This document shows positions 34,706 through 44,348 of a DNA stretch of 64,000 nt, one piece after another; within the stretch, counting starts at the first letter, position 1, and each line of letters begins with the position of its first letter. Source of the DNA: Lentisphaeria bacterium (GTDB taxonomy: Bacteria > Verrucomicrobiota > Lentisphaeria > Victivallales > Victivallaceae); the NCBI GenBank assembly GCA_018265615.1, contig JABLYX010000013.1, positions 37,013-101,012 on the forward strand, written 5' to 3'. The notes beneath the pieces are model-generated. The model was not told the origin of the DNA and made no database searches. It saw only the letters and a program-made list of their open reading frames with translations. Both the position numbers and the translations under genes were made by a program.

Positions 34706-36621
34706 CCCCCTCCGCGAAGCGCCGGAGCGACAAGCCGAAAGGACCGGTTCCGGGGATCATCCAGACCGAACGGCTGCGGATCCTGATCCTCGGCGGAATC
34801 ATCGTGCTCGTTTTCCTCGTGATGCTGGTCCGGCTCGCCTACGTCCAGATCAAATCGGCGGACAAAAGCATCGAAACCATTTCGCGCCAGTCCCTGCGCC
34901 GGATCCGCATTCCGGCCAAGCGCGGCAAAATCTACACGCGCGACCTGAAGCTGCTGGCCGGCAGCAGCAGCGACCTGAATCTGGTATTCTACCCGCAGGA
35001 GATGCAGCAGAAGGGCAGCCGCAGCAAAACGATCGACTATATCTTCGACGCGGCGGCGACCATCTCCCGGGCGATCGGCAAGCCGAATCCGCTGACCAAA
35101 CTGGATATCACGCGCCACATGAACCTTCAGCCGGGGCTGCCGCTGACGGTGTTCCGGCAGCTCACGCCGCGCGAGCTCGAACGCGCCTTCGAAAGCAGCC
35201 GGAAGTTCGACGGCATCGACCTCGAACCGGATGAATCGCGCACCTATCCGGAGGGGACGCTCGCCGCCCATCTGATCGGCTACACCCGGGTGGAGGACCC
35301 GCAGAATGCAAGCGACCGGCGGCAATACTCCTATTATGTTCCGGACCGAATCGGCGTGCAGGGCATCGAGCGCGCGTTCGACCGCCTGCCCGGCGCCTCG
35401 CAGGAGGAAACGGACTATGACCCGCAGCCGGGCACCCCGGAGACGCCGCTCGGGCTGCGCGGCATGCCGGGTTATTCGCTCGTACAGGTTGACCACCTCG
35501 GTTTCGTCCGCCGGAAGCTCATCAGCAGGATCGAACCGCACCACGGCAACAACGTGGTCCTCGCCATCGATTCGCGCGCCCAGAAAATCGCGGAATCGGT
35601 CATTGCGGGCCGCCGCGCCGCAATCGTCGTGCTGGATGCGTCGAACGGCGACGTCGTCGCCTCGGCTTCCAGCCCGAGCTACAACCTCTCCGCGGGCTTT
35701 TCGACGATCATCCGGAAGGATTACTACGACAAGCTGCTCAGCAGTCCCGGCCGGCCGCTCTACAACCGCGCATTCCTCGGAAACTACTCCCCGGGATCGA
35801 TCCTGAAGCCGCTCGTGGCGCTCGCGTTCCTGAACTCCGGCGTTTCGCCGGAGGAAACCGTGAACTGCGACGGGGAGACGGTCGTCAACGGCGTCCGGAT
35901 CCGCTGCGCGGCACGGGCCGGGCACGGGCCGCTGAATCTGCAGGGAGCGCTCGCGAAATCGTGCAACGACTACATGATCGAGCACTCCATGACCGTGAAG
36001 CTCGGCCCGATCGCGGACGAACTGCGCACCGCCGGGATCGGCCGCAAAACCGGCGCCGAACTGCCTGAAATCACAGGAACGTTCCCCGGCAACGAAAACA
36101 AGAAGCGCAGCAACCCGAACGCCGTCCGCTGGAACAGCTACGACACGGGGCTCCTGTCGATCGGCCAGGGGATCATCACGCTGAGCCCGCTTCAGGCGGC
36201 GGTCTACACGGCCGCGCTCGCGAACGGTGGGAAAGTCTACCGGCCCCACGTCGTCTGGAAGGTGGTCGATACGAACGGAAATGCGCTGTACGAGCGCAAG
36301 CCCGAGGTCATGAGTGAGCTGAAGGCAATCCCGGGCGCGCTCGACGTGGTGCGGCGCGGCATGTATGACGTGGTCAACACGCCGCGCGGCTCCGGGCGCG
36401 AAGCGAAGGTCGACGGGCTCGACCTCTACGGCAAAACCGGGTCGGCGCAGGTCGGATCGGAAGCGAACCGCTTCCTGACGACCTGGTTCATCGCGTTCGT
36501 GACCTACCGGGGAAAGACCTATTCCTGCTGCGTCATGGTCGAAGAGGGCAGCTCCGGCGGAGCGAGCTGTGCGCCTCTGGCCGCGGAGTTTTTCCGCCGT
36601 TATCTGCTTGAAAAGCAGTGA
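34702..36621 (+). CDS. mrdA: penicillin-binding protein 2 (elongasome transpeptidase)
   Basis: This is a 639-residue class B PBP. One TM lies at residues 31 to 52. The N-terminal dimer domain starts with RRIRIPAKRGKIYTRDLKLLA. The transpeptidase domain has the SxxK motif in SPGSILKP (Ser near residue 365), SxN in KSCNDYM (near 419) and KTG in LYGKTGSAQVG (near 577). It cross-links peptidoglycan during side-wall growth, with MreC and MreD upstream. RodA and MreB are not in the window. Confidence 0.92.
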   Translation: MTPSAKRRSDKPKGPVPGIIQTERLRILILGGIIVLVFLVMLVRLAYVQIKSADKSIETISRQSLRRIRIPAKRGKIYTRDLKLLAGSSSDLNLVFYPQEMQQKGSRSKTIDYIFDAAATISRAIGKPNPLTKLDITRHMNLQPGLPLTVFRQLTPRELERAFESSRKFDGIDLEPDESRTYPEGTLAAHLIGYTRVEDPQNASDRRQYSYYVPDRIGVQGIERAFDRLPGASQEETDYDPQPGTPETPLGLRGMPGYSLVQVDHLGFVRRKLISRIEPHHGNNVVLAIDSRAQKIAESVIAGRRAAIVVLDASNGDVVASASSPSYNLSAGFSTIIRKDYYDKLLSSPGRPLYNRAFLGNYSPGSILKPLVALAFLNSGVSPEETVNCDGETVVNGVRIRCAARAGHGPLNLQGALAKSCNDYMIEHSMTVKLGPIADELRTAGIGRKTGAELPEITGTFPGNENKKRSNPNAVRWNSYDTGLLSIGQGIITLSPLQAAVYTAALANGGKVYRPHVVWKVVDTNGNALYERKPEVMSELKAIPGALDVVRRGMYDVVNTPRGSGREAKVDGLDLYGKTGSAQVGSEANRFLTTWFIAFVTYRGKTYSCCVMVEEGSSGGASCAPLAAEFFRRYLLEKQ

Positions 36622-36627
36622 TTGAGC

Positions 36628-36656
36628 TTGCATAATCTGCCGGGAAGGGTTATCTT
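36628..36656 (+). promoter_or_regulatory. promoter of Gfo/Idh/MocA gene
   Basis: TTGCAT at 36628-36633, a 17-base spacer and TATCTT at 36651-36656, followed by a palindrome at the start site. Confidence 0.6.
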
Positions 36657-36660
36657 ATTT

Positions 36661-36673
36661 GTGACTGAGTCAC
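36661..36673. promoter_or_regulatory. candidate operator GTGACTGAGTCAC
   Basis: This is a perfect 13-bp palindrome directly over the expected transcription start. No regulator gene is adjacent, so control would be in trans. Confidence 0.5.
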
Positions 36674-36702
36674 ATTTCAAACCATCTGAGGAACAGAGCA
36701 AT

Positions 36703-37926
36703 ATGATCAACGTCGCCGTCATCGGGGTCTCCGGATTCGGGGCCGTGCACTACAACGATTTCGTCCGCGAGCATGCGGCGGGCCGCGTGAATGTGGTCGC
36801 CGCCACCGTCATCAATCAGGCGGAAGAGGCCGAAAAATGCGCCTTCCTGAAATCGATCGGCTGCAAACTCTTCACCGACTACAGGGCGATGCTTGACGAA
36901 TTCCGCGGCAAAATCGACATCTGCTTCATTCCGACCGGAATCGCCATGCACTGCCCGATGACCGTCGCCGCCCTCGAATCGGGCGCGAACGTCTACGTCG
37001 AAAAGCCGGTCGCACCGACCGTCGAAGAGACCGAAATCATGAAAGCCGCCGAAACGCGCACCGGCAAATTCGTCGCGGTCGGCTATCAGACCATGTACCA
37101 GCCGGAGACCCGGCGCATCAAGGAGCTGCTGCTCTCGGGTGCGATCGGCACGCCGCGCGTCTTCAAATCCTACGCGCTCTGGCCGCGCAACGATGCGTAC
37201 TACAGCCGCAACAACTGGGCCGGGATGCTCGCGGTCAACGGCAAGTGGGTGCTCGACTGCCCGTTCACAAACGCGCTCGCTCACTTCCTGAACCTCCTGA
37301 TTTTCTATGCGGGGACCACCTTCGAGGGAACCGTCGACCCGGTCGAGGTGCAGGCCGGCATGTTCCGCGCCAACCGGATCGAAACCAATGACTTTGCAAC
37401 GCTCCGCATCAAAAGCTCGCTCGATCAGCAGATCTACTTCCACGTGACCCACGTCAGCGAAACGACCGTGAATCCGATCTCCCGCATCGAAGGCGACGCA
37501 GGAACGATCGACTACAATGAGCAGCGAACCGTCGTCACTCATAAGAACGGCGAAGTGGAAACCTTCAACTCCACCCCCGGCTATGAGATGCGCAAGCATA
37601 TCTATGACGCGCTCCTGAAACGCATGAATGATCCGAAACAGTTCATCTGCACACTCGACCTCGCCTCGAAGCACACGCTGATCTCAAACGCCGTTTTCGA
37701 TTCGGCCCCGAGCGTCGACATCCCGGCGGAGGTCGTCCGCACCGTCACCGGCGACGACGGCGTGGCCCGCCGCGTCGTTCCCGGCATCGACGATGTGATA
37801 CGCCGCGCCTTCAAAGAAAACCGCCTGGTCGACACTCGCGACTTCCCCTGGGCCGCCCCCGGACAGCCTTTCTCCCTCGACAACTATCGAGGTTTCGCCG
37901 GAAAATGGGCGGAAACCGGAAAATAA
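36703..37926 (+). CDS. Gfo/Idh/MocA-family oxidoreductase
   Basis: This 407-residue NAD(P)-dependent dehydrogenase probably oxidises or epimerises a sugar derivative. The Rossmann start is VAVIGVSGFGAVHY, then CFIPTGIAMHCPMTVAALESGANVYVEKPVAP with the EKP signature Lys near residue 99. The C-terminal domain has an AGMLAVNGKWVLDCPFTNALAHFLN stretch where the catalytic His/Asp normally lies. GAGGAAC lies about 9 bases before the ATG. It stands alone with its own promoter, in contrast to the many sugar clusters nearby. The substrate is not readable. Confidence 0.85.
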   Translation: MINVAVIGVSGFGAVHYNDFVREHAAGRVNVVAATVINQAEEAEKCAFLKSIGCKLFTDYRAMLDEFRGKIDICFIPTGIAMHCPMTVAALESGANVYVEKPVAPTVEETEIMKAAETRTGKFVAVGYQTMYQPETRRIKELLLSGAIGTPRVFKSYALWPRNDAYYSRNNWAGMLAVNGKWVLDCPFTNALAHFLNLLIFYAGTTFEGTVDPVEVQAGMFRANRIETNDFATLRIKSSLDQQIYFHVTHVSETTVNPISRIEGDAGTIDYNEQRTVVTHKNGEVETFNSTPGYEMRKHIYDALLKRMNDPKQFICTLDLASKHTLISNAVFDSAPSVDIPAEVVRTVTGDDGVARRVVPGIDDVIRRAFKENRLVDTRDFPWAAPGQPFSLDNYRGFAGKWAETGK

Positions 37927-37949
37927 TCGGAATTTTTTTCGAATGCAGC

Positions 37950-37977
37950 TTGTATTTTTGATAATCATTACTATATT
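37950..37977 (+). promoter_or_regulatory. rubrerythrin promoter with Fur/PerR-like element
   Basis: TTGTAT at 37950-37955, a 16-base spacer and TATATT at 37972-37977. The spacer contains TGATAATCATTA (37959-37970), which resembles half of a Fur/PerR box. This suits a gene for oxidative defence, but no Fur-type gene is in the window. Confidence 0.45.
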
Positions 37978-38032
37978 TTGATTATTGACAAATTCAACGC
38001 CCGAATTTCGAAAACAACAAGGAGAACAGAAA

Positions 38033-38569
38033 ATGGCAGAACTCAAGAACAGCAAGACCGCCGAAAACCTCGCCTGCGCTTTCGCAGGGGAGTCCCAGGC
38101 CCGCAACAAGTACACCTACTTCGCCGAAGTCGCGCGTCAGGAAGGCTACGAGCAGATCGCCGCGATCTTCGAGCTGACCGCGAACAACGAGAAGGAGCAC
38201 GCGAAGCTCTGGGCGAAAGAGCTCGGCCTCATCGGCGACACCGCCGCGAACCTCAAGGCCGCCGCCGAAGGCGAGCACGGCGAGTGGACCGAGATGTACA
38301 AGGATTTCGCGAAGGTCGCGGAAGAGGAAGGCTTCAGCGCCCTCGCCCGCAACTTCGAGCGCGTCGCCGCGATCGAGAAGCGCCATGAAGAGCGCTATCT
38401 CTCCCTCCTGAAGAACGTCGAAGACGGCGAAGTCTGGGTCCGCACCGGCGAAAACCGCTGGGAATGCCGCAACTGCGGCCATGTCTATATCGGCCCGAAG
38501 GCCCCGGAAGTCTGCCCGGTCTGCAAAAAGACCAGGGCGTTCTTCGAGATCGAAGCCAAAAACTACTGA
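38033..38569 (+). CDS. rbr: rubrerythrin
   Basis: This 178-residue peroxide-reducing protein of anaerobes has an N-terminal four-helix diiron domain with the E-x-x-R-x-x-Y-x-Y-F pattern ([12 protein letters not shown]), two E-x-x-H motifs (EKEHAK, EKRHEER) and a C-terminal rubredoxin domain with CRNCGH and CPVCKK binding one iron. AAGGAG lies 8 bases before ATG 38033. It is a single gene with its own promoter and a strong terminator. Confidence 0.93.
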   Translation: MAELKNSKTAENLACAFAGESQARNKYTYFAEVARQEGYEQIAAIFELTANNEKEHAKLWAKELGLIGDTAANLKAAAEGEHGEWTEMYKDFAKVAEEEGFSALARNFERVAAIEKRHEERYLSLLKNVEDGEVWVRTGENRWECRNCGHVYIGPKAPEVCPVCKKTRAFFEIEAKNY

Positions 38570-38581
38570 TCAGTGCAGGCA

Positions 38582-38669
38582 CGGGGCGTCCCGGTTTCCC
38601 GGGAAACTGCCGCCCCGCGCTTTTCTGCGGATGCCCGGCCGGCAGCGGGGCGCCCGCAGATTTTTTTTT
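38582..38669 (+). terminator. tandem hairpins ending in T-run after rubrerythrin
   Basis: The first stem is CGGGGCG (38582-38588) with CGCCCCG (38611-38617). The second is CTGCGG (38625-38630) with CCGCAG (38654-38659), followed by nine T at 38661-38669, a standard intrinsic terminator. Confidence 0.8.
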
Positions 38670-38700
38670 ACCGGCGGCGCCTGAGGCAAGGCGCGCCGCC

Positions 38701-41700
38701 TCACTCCTTCCCCGGCTTTTTCCTCCCGAATTCAATCAGGTGCTGGACGATCGCGTAGAACATCGGCACAAGCAGCGTCCCGCCGATCGCCGCTACGATC
38801 ATGCCGCCGAAAACGGCGGTTCCGAGCGAAACCCGGCTCGCCGCCCCCGCTCCTGTCGCAATCACAAGCGGCAGCACACCGAGGATGAACGAAATCGCCG
38901 TCATCAGCACCGCGCGGAAACGCAGCTTCGCCGCCTCAATCGCCGCATCGAAAATCGATTTCCCCTGCTCATGGCTGACCTTCGCGAACTCCACGATCAG
39001 GATTGCCGTCTTACAGGCGAGCCCGAAGAGCAGCACGAAACCGACCTGCGTGTAAATATTGTTCTCAACATCCAGCATCCACAGGAAGAGCAGCGACCCG
39101 AAGAACGCGATCGGCACCGACAACAGCACCGCGATCGGAATCATCCAGCTCTCGTACTGCGCCACGAGGAACAGGTACATGAAAAGCAGTGCAAGCGAAA
39201 AGATGATCATCGTCATATTCAGCGACAGCCCTCCGCCGAGCTCGACGGGTTTGTTCGCGGCTTTCTCCTGATAGGACATGTCGGTCCAGTCGAACTTCAT
39301 GCCGTCCGGGAGCACCTGCCGCGCCAGCTCCTCCATCGCCGCCATCGCCTGCCCCGTGCTGTATCCCGGCGCATTCGAACCGTTGATCGTCGCGGAGGAG
39401 TACATGTTGTAGCGATTCAGATACTGCGGCGCAAGCGTCTGCTCGACCTCGACGATGGTTCCGAGCGGAACCATCTCGCCCCGGTCGTTGCGCACATAGA
39501 TGCCGCGCACGTCCGGCACGCTGCGGCGCGCATCCGCCGTCGCCTGGATCTCAACCTTGTAGACCTTGCCGTATTTGTTGAAGTCGTTCACATATGTGTA
39601 TCCGGTCAGCCCCTGCAGCGCGGTGTTGATGCTCGAAATCGAAACGCCCATCTTCAGCGCCTTCTCGCGGTCGATATTCAGGAACACCTGCGGAACCTGC
39701 GCGCGGAACGTCGAATAGGCCGACCCGATCGCCGGATTCTGCCGCGCCGCGGCGCAGAGGTCGTTGACCGCGTTTTCGAGCCGCTCCGGATAGGTTCCTG
39801 AGGTATCTTCGACGACGAACGAAAATCCGCCCGTCGTACCGATCCCCTGGATCGTCGGCATGCCGAACACCTGCACGATCGCGCCGGGCTCGCGGCCGAA
39901 CACCGCCTGCAGCTTCCTCTGGATCGCGTCCTGAGACAGCTCCGGCGTCTTGCGCTCCTTCCACGGCAGGAGCGAAACGAGGATCATCGCGTTGTTCGAA
40001 GCCTGCGCGCTCGTGAGAATGCTGTACCCCGAAACGCCGAGCACGTCGACCACGCCATCCACCTTGCGCGCCTCCTCCACGAGCCGGTTCGTGAACGCCT
40101 GCGTGCGGTCGAGCGAAGCCGCGTCCGGGAGCTGGATGTTCACAAAGAGCTTCCCCTGGTCCTCGTTCGGGATGAATCCGGTCGGCAGGTTCATGTAGAA
40201 CCAGTAGCAGCCGAAGACGAGCGCGCCGAACAGCACCAGCGTGAAAAGCGCGCGCCGCACGATGAGCCGCACGAGACGCACATAACCGGCGGTCACCTTC
40301 TCGAACCCCTCGTTGAACCAGCGGAACAGAAAGAGCTTCCTCCGGTTCTTATCGACCGGCTTCAGCAGGATCGAACAGAGCGCGGGACTCAGCGTCAGGG
40401 CGTTGACGCTTGAAATCATCACGGAAACCGCGATCGTGATGCCGAACTGCCGGTACATCTCCCCTGTGATCCCGGGCAGAAAGCAGATCGGGATGAACAT
40501 CGCCATGAGCACCGCGGTCGTCGCGATGACCGGCCCGGTGACCTCCTCCATCGACTTGACGGCCGCCTGCTTCGGGCCGAGGTGCTCCTCGTCCATGAGG
40601 CGGCTCACGTTCTCGATGACCACGATCGCATCGTCCACGACAATGCCGATCGCGAGAATGAGCCCGAAGAGCGTAATCAGATTGATCGTGTATCCGATTG
40701 CAAGCAGCACCGCAAACGTGCCGATCAGCGACACGGGAATCGCGAGCGTCGGGATGATCGTCGAACGCCAGTCCTGCAGAAACAGGTAGGTGATCGCGAT
40801 CACGAGGAATACCGCAATCACGAGCGTCATGACCACCTCGTCGATCGAAGCCGTGATGAACGCGGTCGTGTCGAACGGGATTCCGTAATCGACCCCGTCC
40901 GGAAAATACGCCTTCAGCTCCTCGAGCCGCGCCGCACACGCCTCCCTGATCTGGATTCCGTTCGCCTCGTTCAACTGGTAGATCGCCATCAGCGCGGCGG
41001 GCTTGCCGTTGTAGGTGCCGCTCGACGCATAGTTTTCCGCGCCGAGCTCGACCTGCGCGATGTCCCTGATCTTGACCTGCGCGCCGTCCGGCGTCGAACG
41101 CACGACGATCTCCTCGAACTGCGAAACTTCGGACATGCGCCCCTGCGTCTGGAGCGCGTAGCGGAAAATCCCGTTCCCGCCGGTAGGCGCCTCGCCGAGC
41201 GCTCCGGCCGAAACCTGCACATTCTGCTGGTTCAGCGCGCTCGTGACTTCGTCAACGGTCATGTTCAGGCTCGCCATGCGGGCGGGATCGAGCCAGATGC
41301 GCATCGAATATTTGTGCTCGCCGAGCAGCTGCACCTCGCCGACTCCCGGCACACGCGCAAGCTCGTCCTTCAGGTAGATGCTCGCATAGTTGCTGAGGAA
41401 CAGGTCGTCGTACTTGCCGTCCGGGGAAAACAGCGCGATCACGAGCAGCATGCTCGGGGATTTCTCCTTCACAATCACGCTCTGGCGGCGCACCTCCTCC
41501 GGAAGCTGCGCCGAGGCCCAGTTCACCCGGTTCTGCGTGTTGACGGTGTTCGAATCGCCGTCGGTCCCGATATCGAACGTTACGGTGATCGTGGCGGCGC
41601 CGGTGTCAGTCGCGGTGCTCGACATGTAAATCATGCGCTTGACGCCGTTGACCTGCGCCTCGATCGGCTGGATCACGGTCTCCTGGACGGTTTTCGCGTC

Positions 41701-41859
41701 GGCTCCCGGGTAGGTGGCGGAGATCGACACCTGCCCCGGCGTGATGTCCGGATACTGCGTCACCGGCAGCGTGAAAAGAGCCACGATGCCGGCCAGCGTG
41801 ATCACGATCGAGATCACGAACGCGAAACGGGGACGGTCGATGAAAAATTTACTGATCAT
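38701..41859 (-). CDS. RND efflux pump, inner-membrane transporter (AcrB/HAE1 type)
   Basis: This 1052-residue proton-driven exporter has twelve TM segments in two halves, starting ISKFFIDRPRFAFVISIVITLAGIVAL. TM4 holds the proton-relay pair in GIVVDDAIVVIENVSRLM, and the large periplasmic loops carry porter-domain motifs (VQLLGEHKYSMRIWLDP; FGMPTIQGIGTTGGF). The length is typical for the HAE1 subfamily, which exports hydrophobic drugs. It lies 9 bp behind its adaptor gene. No TolC-type outer-membrane gene is adjacent. Confidence 0.93.
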   Translation of the reverse strand: MISKFFIDRPRFAFVISIVITLAGIVALFTLPVTQYPDITPGQVSISATYPGADAKTVQETVIQPIEAQVNGVKRMIYMSSTATDTGAATITVTFDIGTDGDSNTVNTQNRVNWASAQLPEEVRRQSVIVKEKSPSMLLVIALFSPDGKYDDLFLSNYASIYLKDELARVPGVGEVQLLGEHKYSMRIWLDPARMASLNMTVDEVTSALNQQNVQVSAGALGEAPTGGNGIFRYALQTQGRMSEVSQFEEIVVRSTPDGAQVKIRDIAQVELGAENYASSGTYNGKPAALMAIYQLNEANGIQIREACAARLEELKAYFPDGVDYGIPFDTTAFITASIDEVVMTLVIAVFLVIAITYLFLQDWRSTIIPTLAIPVSLIGTFAVLLAIGYTINLITLFGLILAIGIVVDDAIVVIENVSRLMDEEHLGPKQAAVKSMEEVTGPVIATTAVLMAMFIPICFLPGITGEMYRQFGITIAVSVMISSVNALTLSPALCSILLKPVDKNRRKLFLFRWFNEGFEKVTAGYVRLVRLIVRRALFTLVLFGALVFGCYWFYMNLPTGFIPNEDQGKLFVNIQLPDAASLDRTQAFTNRLVEEARKVDGVVDVLGVSGYSILTSAQASNNAMILVSLLPWKERKTPELSQDAIQRKLQAVFGREPGAIVQVFGMPTIQGIGTTGGFSFVVEDTSGTYPERLENAVNDLCAAARQNPAIGSAYSTFRAQVPQVFLNIDREKALKMGVSISSINTALQGLTGYTYVNDFNKYGKVYKVEIQATADARRSVPDVRGIYVRNDRGEMVPLGTIVEVEQTLAPQYLNRYNMYSSATINGSNAPGYSTGQAMAAMEELARQVLPDGMKFDWTDMSYQEKAANKPVELGGGLSLNMTMIIFSLALLFMYLFLVAQYESWMIPIAVLLSVPIAFFGSLLFLWMLDVENNIYTQVGFVLLFGLACKTAILIVEFAKVSHEQGKSIFDAAIEAAKLRFRAVLMTAISFILGVLPLVIATGAGAASRVSLGTAVFGGMIVAAIGGTLLVPMFYAIVQHLIEFGRKKPGKE

Positions 41860-41868
41860 GTTCCGGCC

Positions 41869-43128
41869 TCACTTTCCGGCCGGGACGTTCTCATCCTCGA
41901 TCGCCTCTCCGACCGGGGCGAGCGTATTGCCGAGCGGCGACGGGACATCCTGCACGATCCCTTTCGGCGTCTCCTGCTTCAGCGCGGCTTCGGGCGTCTG
42001 CGGAATCAGGGCGAGGAGCGCCTTGTCCTCCTGCGGGGCCGCCGGGCTGCCGGGACGCACCTTCTGAACGCCTTCGACGATGACCTTGTCCCCGGCCCTG
42101 AGGCCCGACTCCACAACGACGTTCCGCCTGTCGCGGTAGCCGAGTTCAAGATTGCGGCGCTGCACCCGGCCGTCCGGTTCGACGACATAGACATAGTTTC
42201 CCGCCTGGTCCGCCATCAGGGCGATGAGCGGAACCAGGAGCGATTTCGCCGGCTCCGCCGGGCCGATGTTGACCCGCACGAACATGCCGGCCATCAGCTC
42301 CCGCTTCGGATTCGGAAAAACCGCCTGCAGCTGAAAGGTTCCGGTGCTCGTATTGACCCGGTTGCTCCAGAAAGCGATCTCCCCCGGCTGGCTGTATTCG
42401 GAGCCGTCCTGCAGGAACAGCCGGACCCGGATCTTCGGCGCCTCCGCGCCTTTCTGCAGCCGCAGCAGCTTGATGAGCTCGAACTCCGTGATCACGAACT
42501 CCACACGCACCGGGTCGACCTTGACAACGGTCGCCAGCGTGCCCGAGTTCTGGTCGACGAGGTTCCCGACGCTGTAGGTGTTCAACCCGATCTGCCCATC
42601 AAACGGAGAATGGATCTTCGTGTAGGAAAGGTCCTGCTTCGCAAGCGCGAGGTTCGCTTCGGCCCCCTTCACCGCGGCATCCGCCTCCTGCTTGCCGGCG
42701 GCGGCGTTGTCGAACGCGCGTTTGCTGGTTGCATCCTGCCTGTCCAGCGTCTTCTGGCGTTCATACTCGATGTCCGCATTCTTCTGGTTCGCGTAAGCTT
42801 TCTCGAGCTCCGCCTCGGCGGCCTTGACCTTCGCGGCATAGACCTCCGGCTCGATCTCGTAGAGCAGCTGCCCCTTCTTCACGGGCTTGCCCTCCTCGAA
42901 CAGCCGTTTCACGAGAAAGCCCTCGACGCGGGCGACCAGGTTCACCTCGTCATACGCCTTGATCGACGCAATCGCGGAGGCCGATTCGAACATATATCCC
43001 GCCGTCGCCGGAACGACCTTCACAAGGGGCGGCTCCGGGACCGCCGGGGCCGCTTTCTCCCGGCATCCGGACAACAATGCGGCAGCGGCAAGAAACCCGG
43101 CCGCTCCCGATATCAGCATTCTCCTCAT
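41869..43128 (-). CDS. RND efflux periplasmic adaptor lipoprotein (AcrA type)
   Basis: This is a 419-residue membrane-fusion protein. The lipobox is ALLSGC (Cys near 21). A lipoyl half follows (NLVARVEGFLVKRLFEEGKPVKKGQLLYEIEP), then the alpha-hairpin at about 90 to 165, the second lipoyl half (TKIHSPFDGQIGLNTYSVG), beta-barrel and membrane-proximal domains. The C-terminal tail is extended and Pro/Glu-rich. It connects the RND pump to an outer-membrane channel. GGAGGAG precedes the ATG. Confidence 0.92.
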   Translation of the reverse strand: MRRMLISGAAGFLAAAALLSGCREKAAPAVPEPPLVKVVPATAGYMFESASAIASIKAYDEVNLVARVEGFLVKRLFEEGKPVKKGQLLYEIEPEVYAAKVKAAEAELEKAYANQKNADIEYERQKTLDRQDATSKRAFDNAAAGKQEADAAVKGAEANLALAKQDLSYTKIHSPFDGQIGLNTYSVGNLVDQNSGTLATVVKVDPVRVEFVITEFELIKLLRLQKGAEAPKIRVRLFLQDGSEYSQPGEIAFWSNRVNTSTGTFQLQAVFPNPKRELMAGMFVRVNIGPAEPAKSLLVPLIALMADQAGNYVYVVEPDGRVQRRNLELGYRDRRNVVVESGLRAGDKVIVEGVQKVRPGSPAAPQEDKALLALIPQTPEAALKQETPKGIVQDVPSPLGNTLAPVGEAIEDENVPAGK

Positions 43129-43223
43129 CTCTCTCCTCCTCTTATTTGAGAGTTATGCCCATTTCGGTCGAAGATTTCAGAGCGGAAAACCCGCCCGGCA
43201 ATCGATTTCGCTTTTTTTCACCC

Positions 43224-44111
43224 TCAACGGATATCTTTCCTCCGTTCACAGGCGGTCACGGTGTTGCTCATCAGCACGGCGATGGTCATCGGACCGACGC
43301 CGCCCGGAACCGGGGTAATCGCCCCGGCGACTTCGGCCGCCTCATCGAATTTCACATCCCCGACCAGTTTGTCTTTTCCGCCGGCAGGGTTCGGCGTGCG
43401 GTTGATCCCGACGTCGATCACGGCGGCGCCCGGCTTGATCATGTCGCCGCGTACGAACTCGGGCTTGCCGATCGCGGCGATGAGGATGTCCGCATCGCGC
43501 GTGTACTTCGCAATGTCCGGCGTGCCGGAGTGGACGACCGTCACGGTCGCATTCGCCCCCCTCGCCTTCTGCATGAGCAGCGCCGCCATCGGTTTGCCGA
43601 CGATGTTCGAACGGCCGATCACGACGGCATGCTTCCCGGCGGGATCGATCCCGGACTTTTCGAGCAGCAGCATCACGCCCCACGGCGTGCACGGCCGGAA
43701 GCCGTCGTCCTTCCCGATCAGCAGCTTGCCGACATTGCGCTCATTGAAGCAGTCCACATCCTTCGCCGGGTCGACAGCCGCGATGACTGCCTCCTCATCG
43801 ATATGCGGCGGCGGCGGAGACTGCACGAGTATCCCGTCGATCTTCGGGTCGCGGTTCAGCTCGCCGATCAGCGCCAGAAGCTCCTCCATCGTCGTTTCGG
43901 CGGGCAGCACCCGCTTGTCGGAGAAGATTCCGAGCTCGGCGCACTTCTTCGCTTTCGCATTCACATAGACCTGCGAAGCGGGGTCCTCACCGACCAGCAC
44001 GACCGCGAGCCCCGGCGTCCTGCCGGCCGCCTTCAGCTTTTCAACCCGCAGTTTCGTCTCTTCATGAACCGCCTGTGCGATCGTCTTGCCGTCAATTATT
44101 TTCGCCGCCAT
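43224..44111 (-). CDS. folD: methylenetetrahydrofolate dehydrogenase/cyclohydrolase
   Basis: This 295-residue bifunctional enzyme of one-carbon metabolism interconverts 5,10-methylene-THF and 10-formyl-THF. Motifs are [15 protein letters not shown] (catalytic Tyr and Lys), [14 protein letters not shown], the signature [24 protein letters not shown], the NADP-site [17 protein letters not shown] and the ending [16 protein letters not shown]. The usual PLP in the ILVQ motif is replaced by SPPPPH, which is slightly unusual. The start was set at 44111, with GGGAG about 11 bases upstream. Confidence 0.93.
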   Translation of the reverse strand: MAAKIIDGKTIAQAVHEETKLRVEKLKAAGRTPGLAVVLVGEDPASQVYVNAKAKKCAELGIFSDKRVLPAETTMEELLALIGELNRDPKIDGILVQSPPPPHIDEEAVIAAVDPAKDVDCFNERNVGKLLIGKDDGFRPCTPWGVMLLLEKSGIDPAGKHAVVIGRSNIVGKPMAALLMQKARGANATVTVVHSGTPDIAKYTRDADILIAAIGKPEFVRGDMIKPGAAVIDVGINRTPNPAGGKDKLVGDVKFDEAAEVAGAITPVPGGVGPMTIAVLMSNTVTACERRKDIR

Positions 44112-44199
44112 AGCCACTTGTTCTCCCATGCTCGGAAATATGAAACCGGCAGTCCGTGATCCATGCGCAATCCGGCCTGCCGAAACGGATTGCCCCCAT

Positions 44200-44229
44200 A
44201 TCATACCACACCGTAACATATCATGTCAC
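44200..44229 (-). promoter_or_regulatory. promoter of folD
   Basis: On the minus strand, GTGACA (44229-44224), an 18-base spacer and TATGAT (44205-44200), with a TG-N extension before the -10. Confidence 0.5.
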
Positions 44230-44290
44230 CCGGAAACTTTCAATCATCCGTTTATAATTTCCGGTAAATAACGTCCCGGATCCAGGCAGT

Positions 44291-44326
44291 AAAAAACGGA
44301 TTCCAGGTGATTTCCCTGAAATCCGT
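44291..44326 (-). terminator. intrinsic terminator of the secretin-MacAB operon
   Basis: Read leftward, ACGGATTTCAGG pairs with CCTGGAATCCGT around a short loop with one mismatch, and six T follow (44296-44291). It lies 22 bases past the stop of the MacB-like gene. Confidence 0.8.
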
Positions 44327-44348
44327 GAAGAATGCGTTTTCCGGCGGC

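Noticed and set aside
34330..36633. 767-codon minus-strand frame under mreD and mrdA
   Set aside because: The plus strand has clear MreD and PBP2 motifs. The antisense frame is low-complexity and has no ribosome site.
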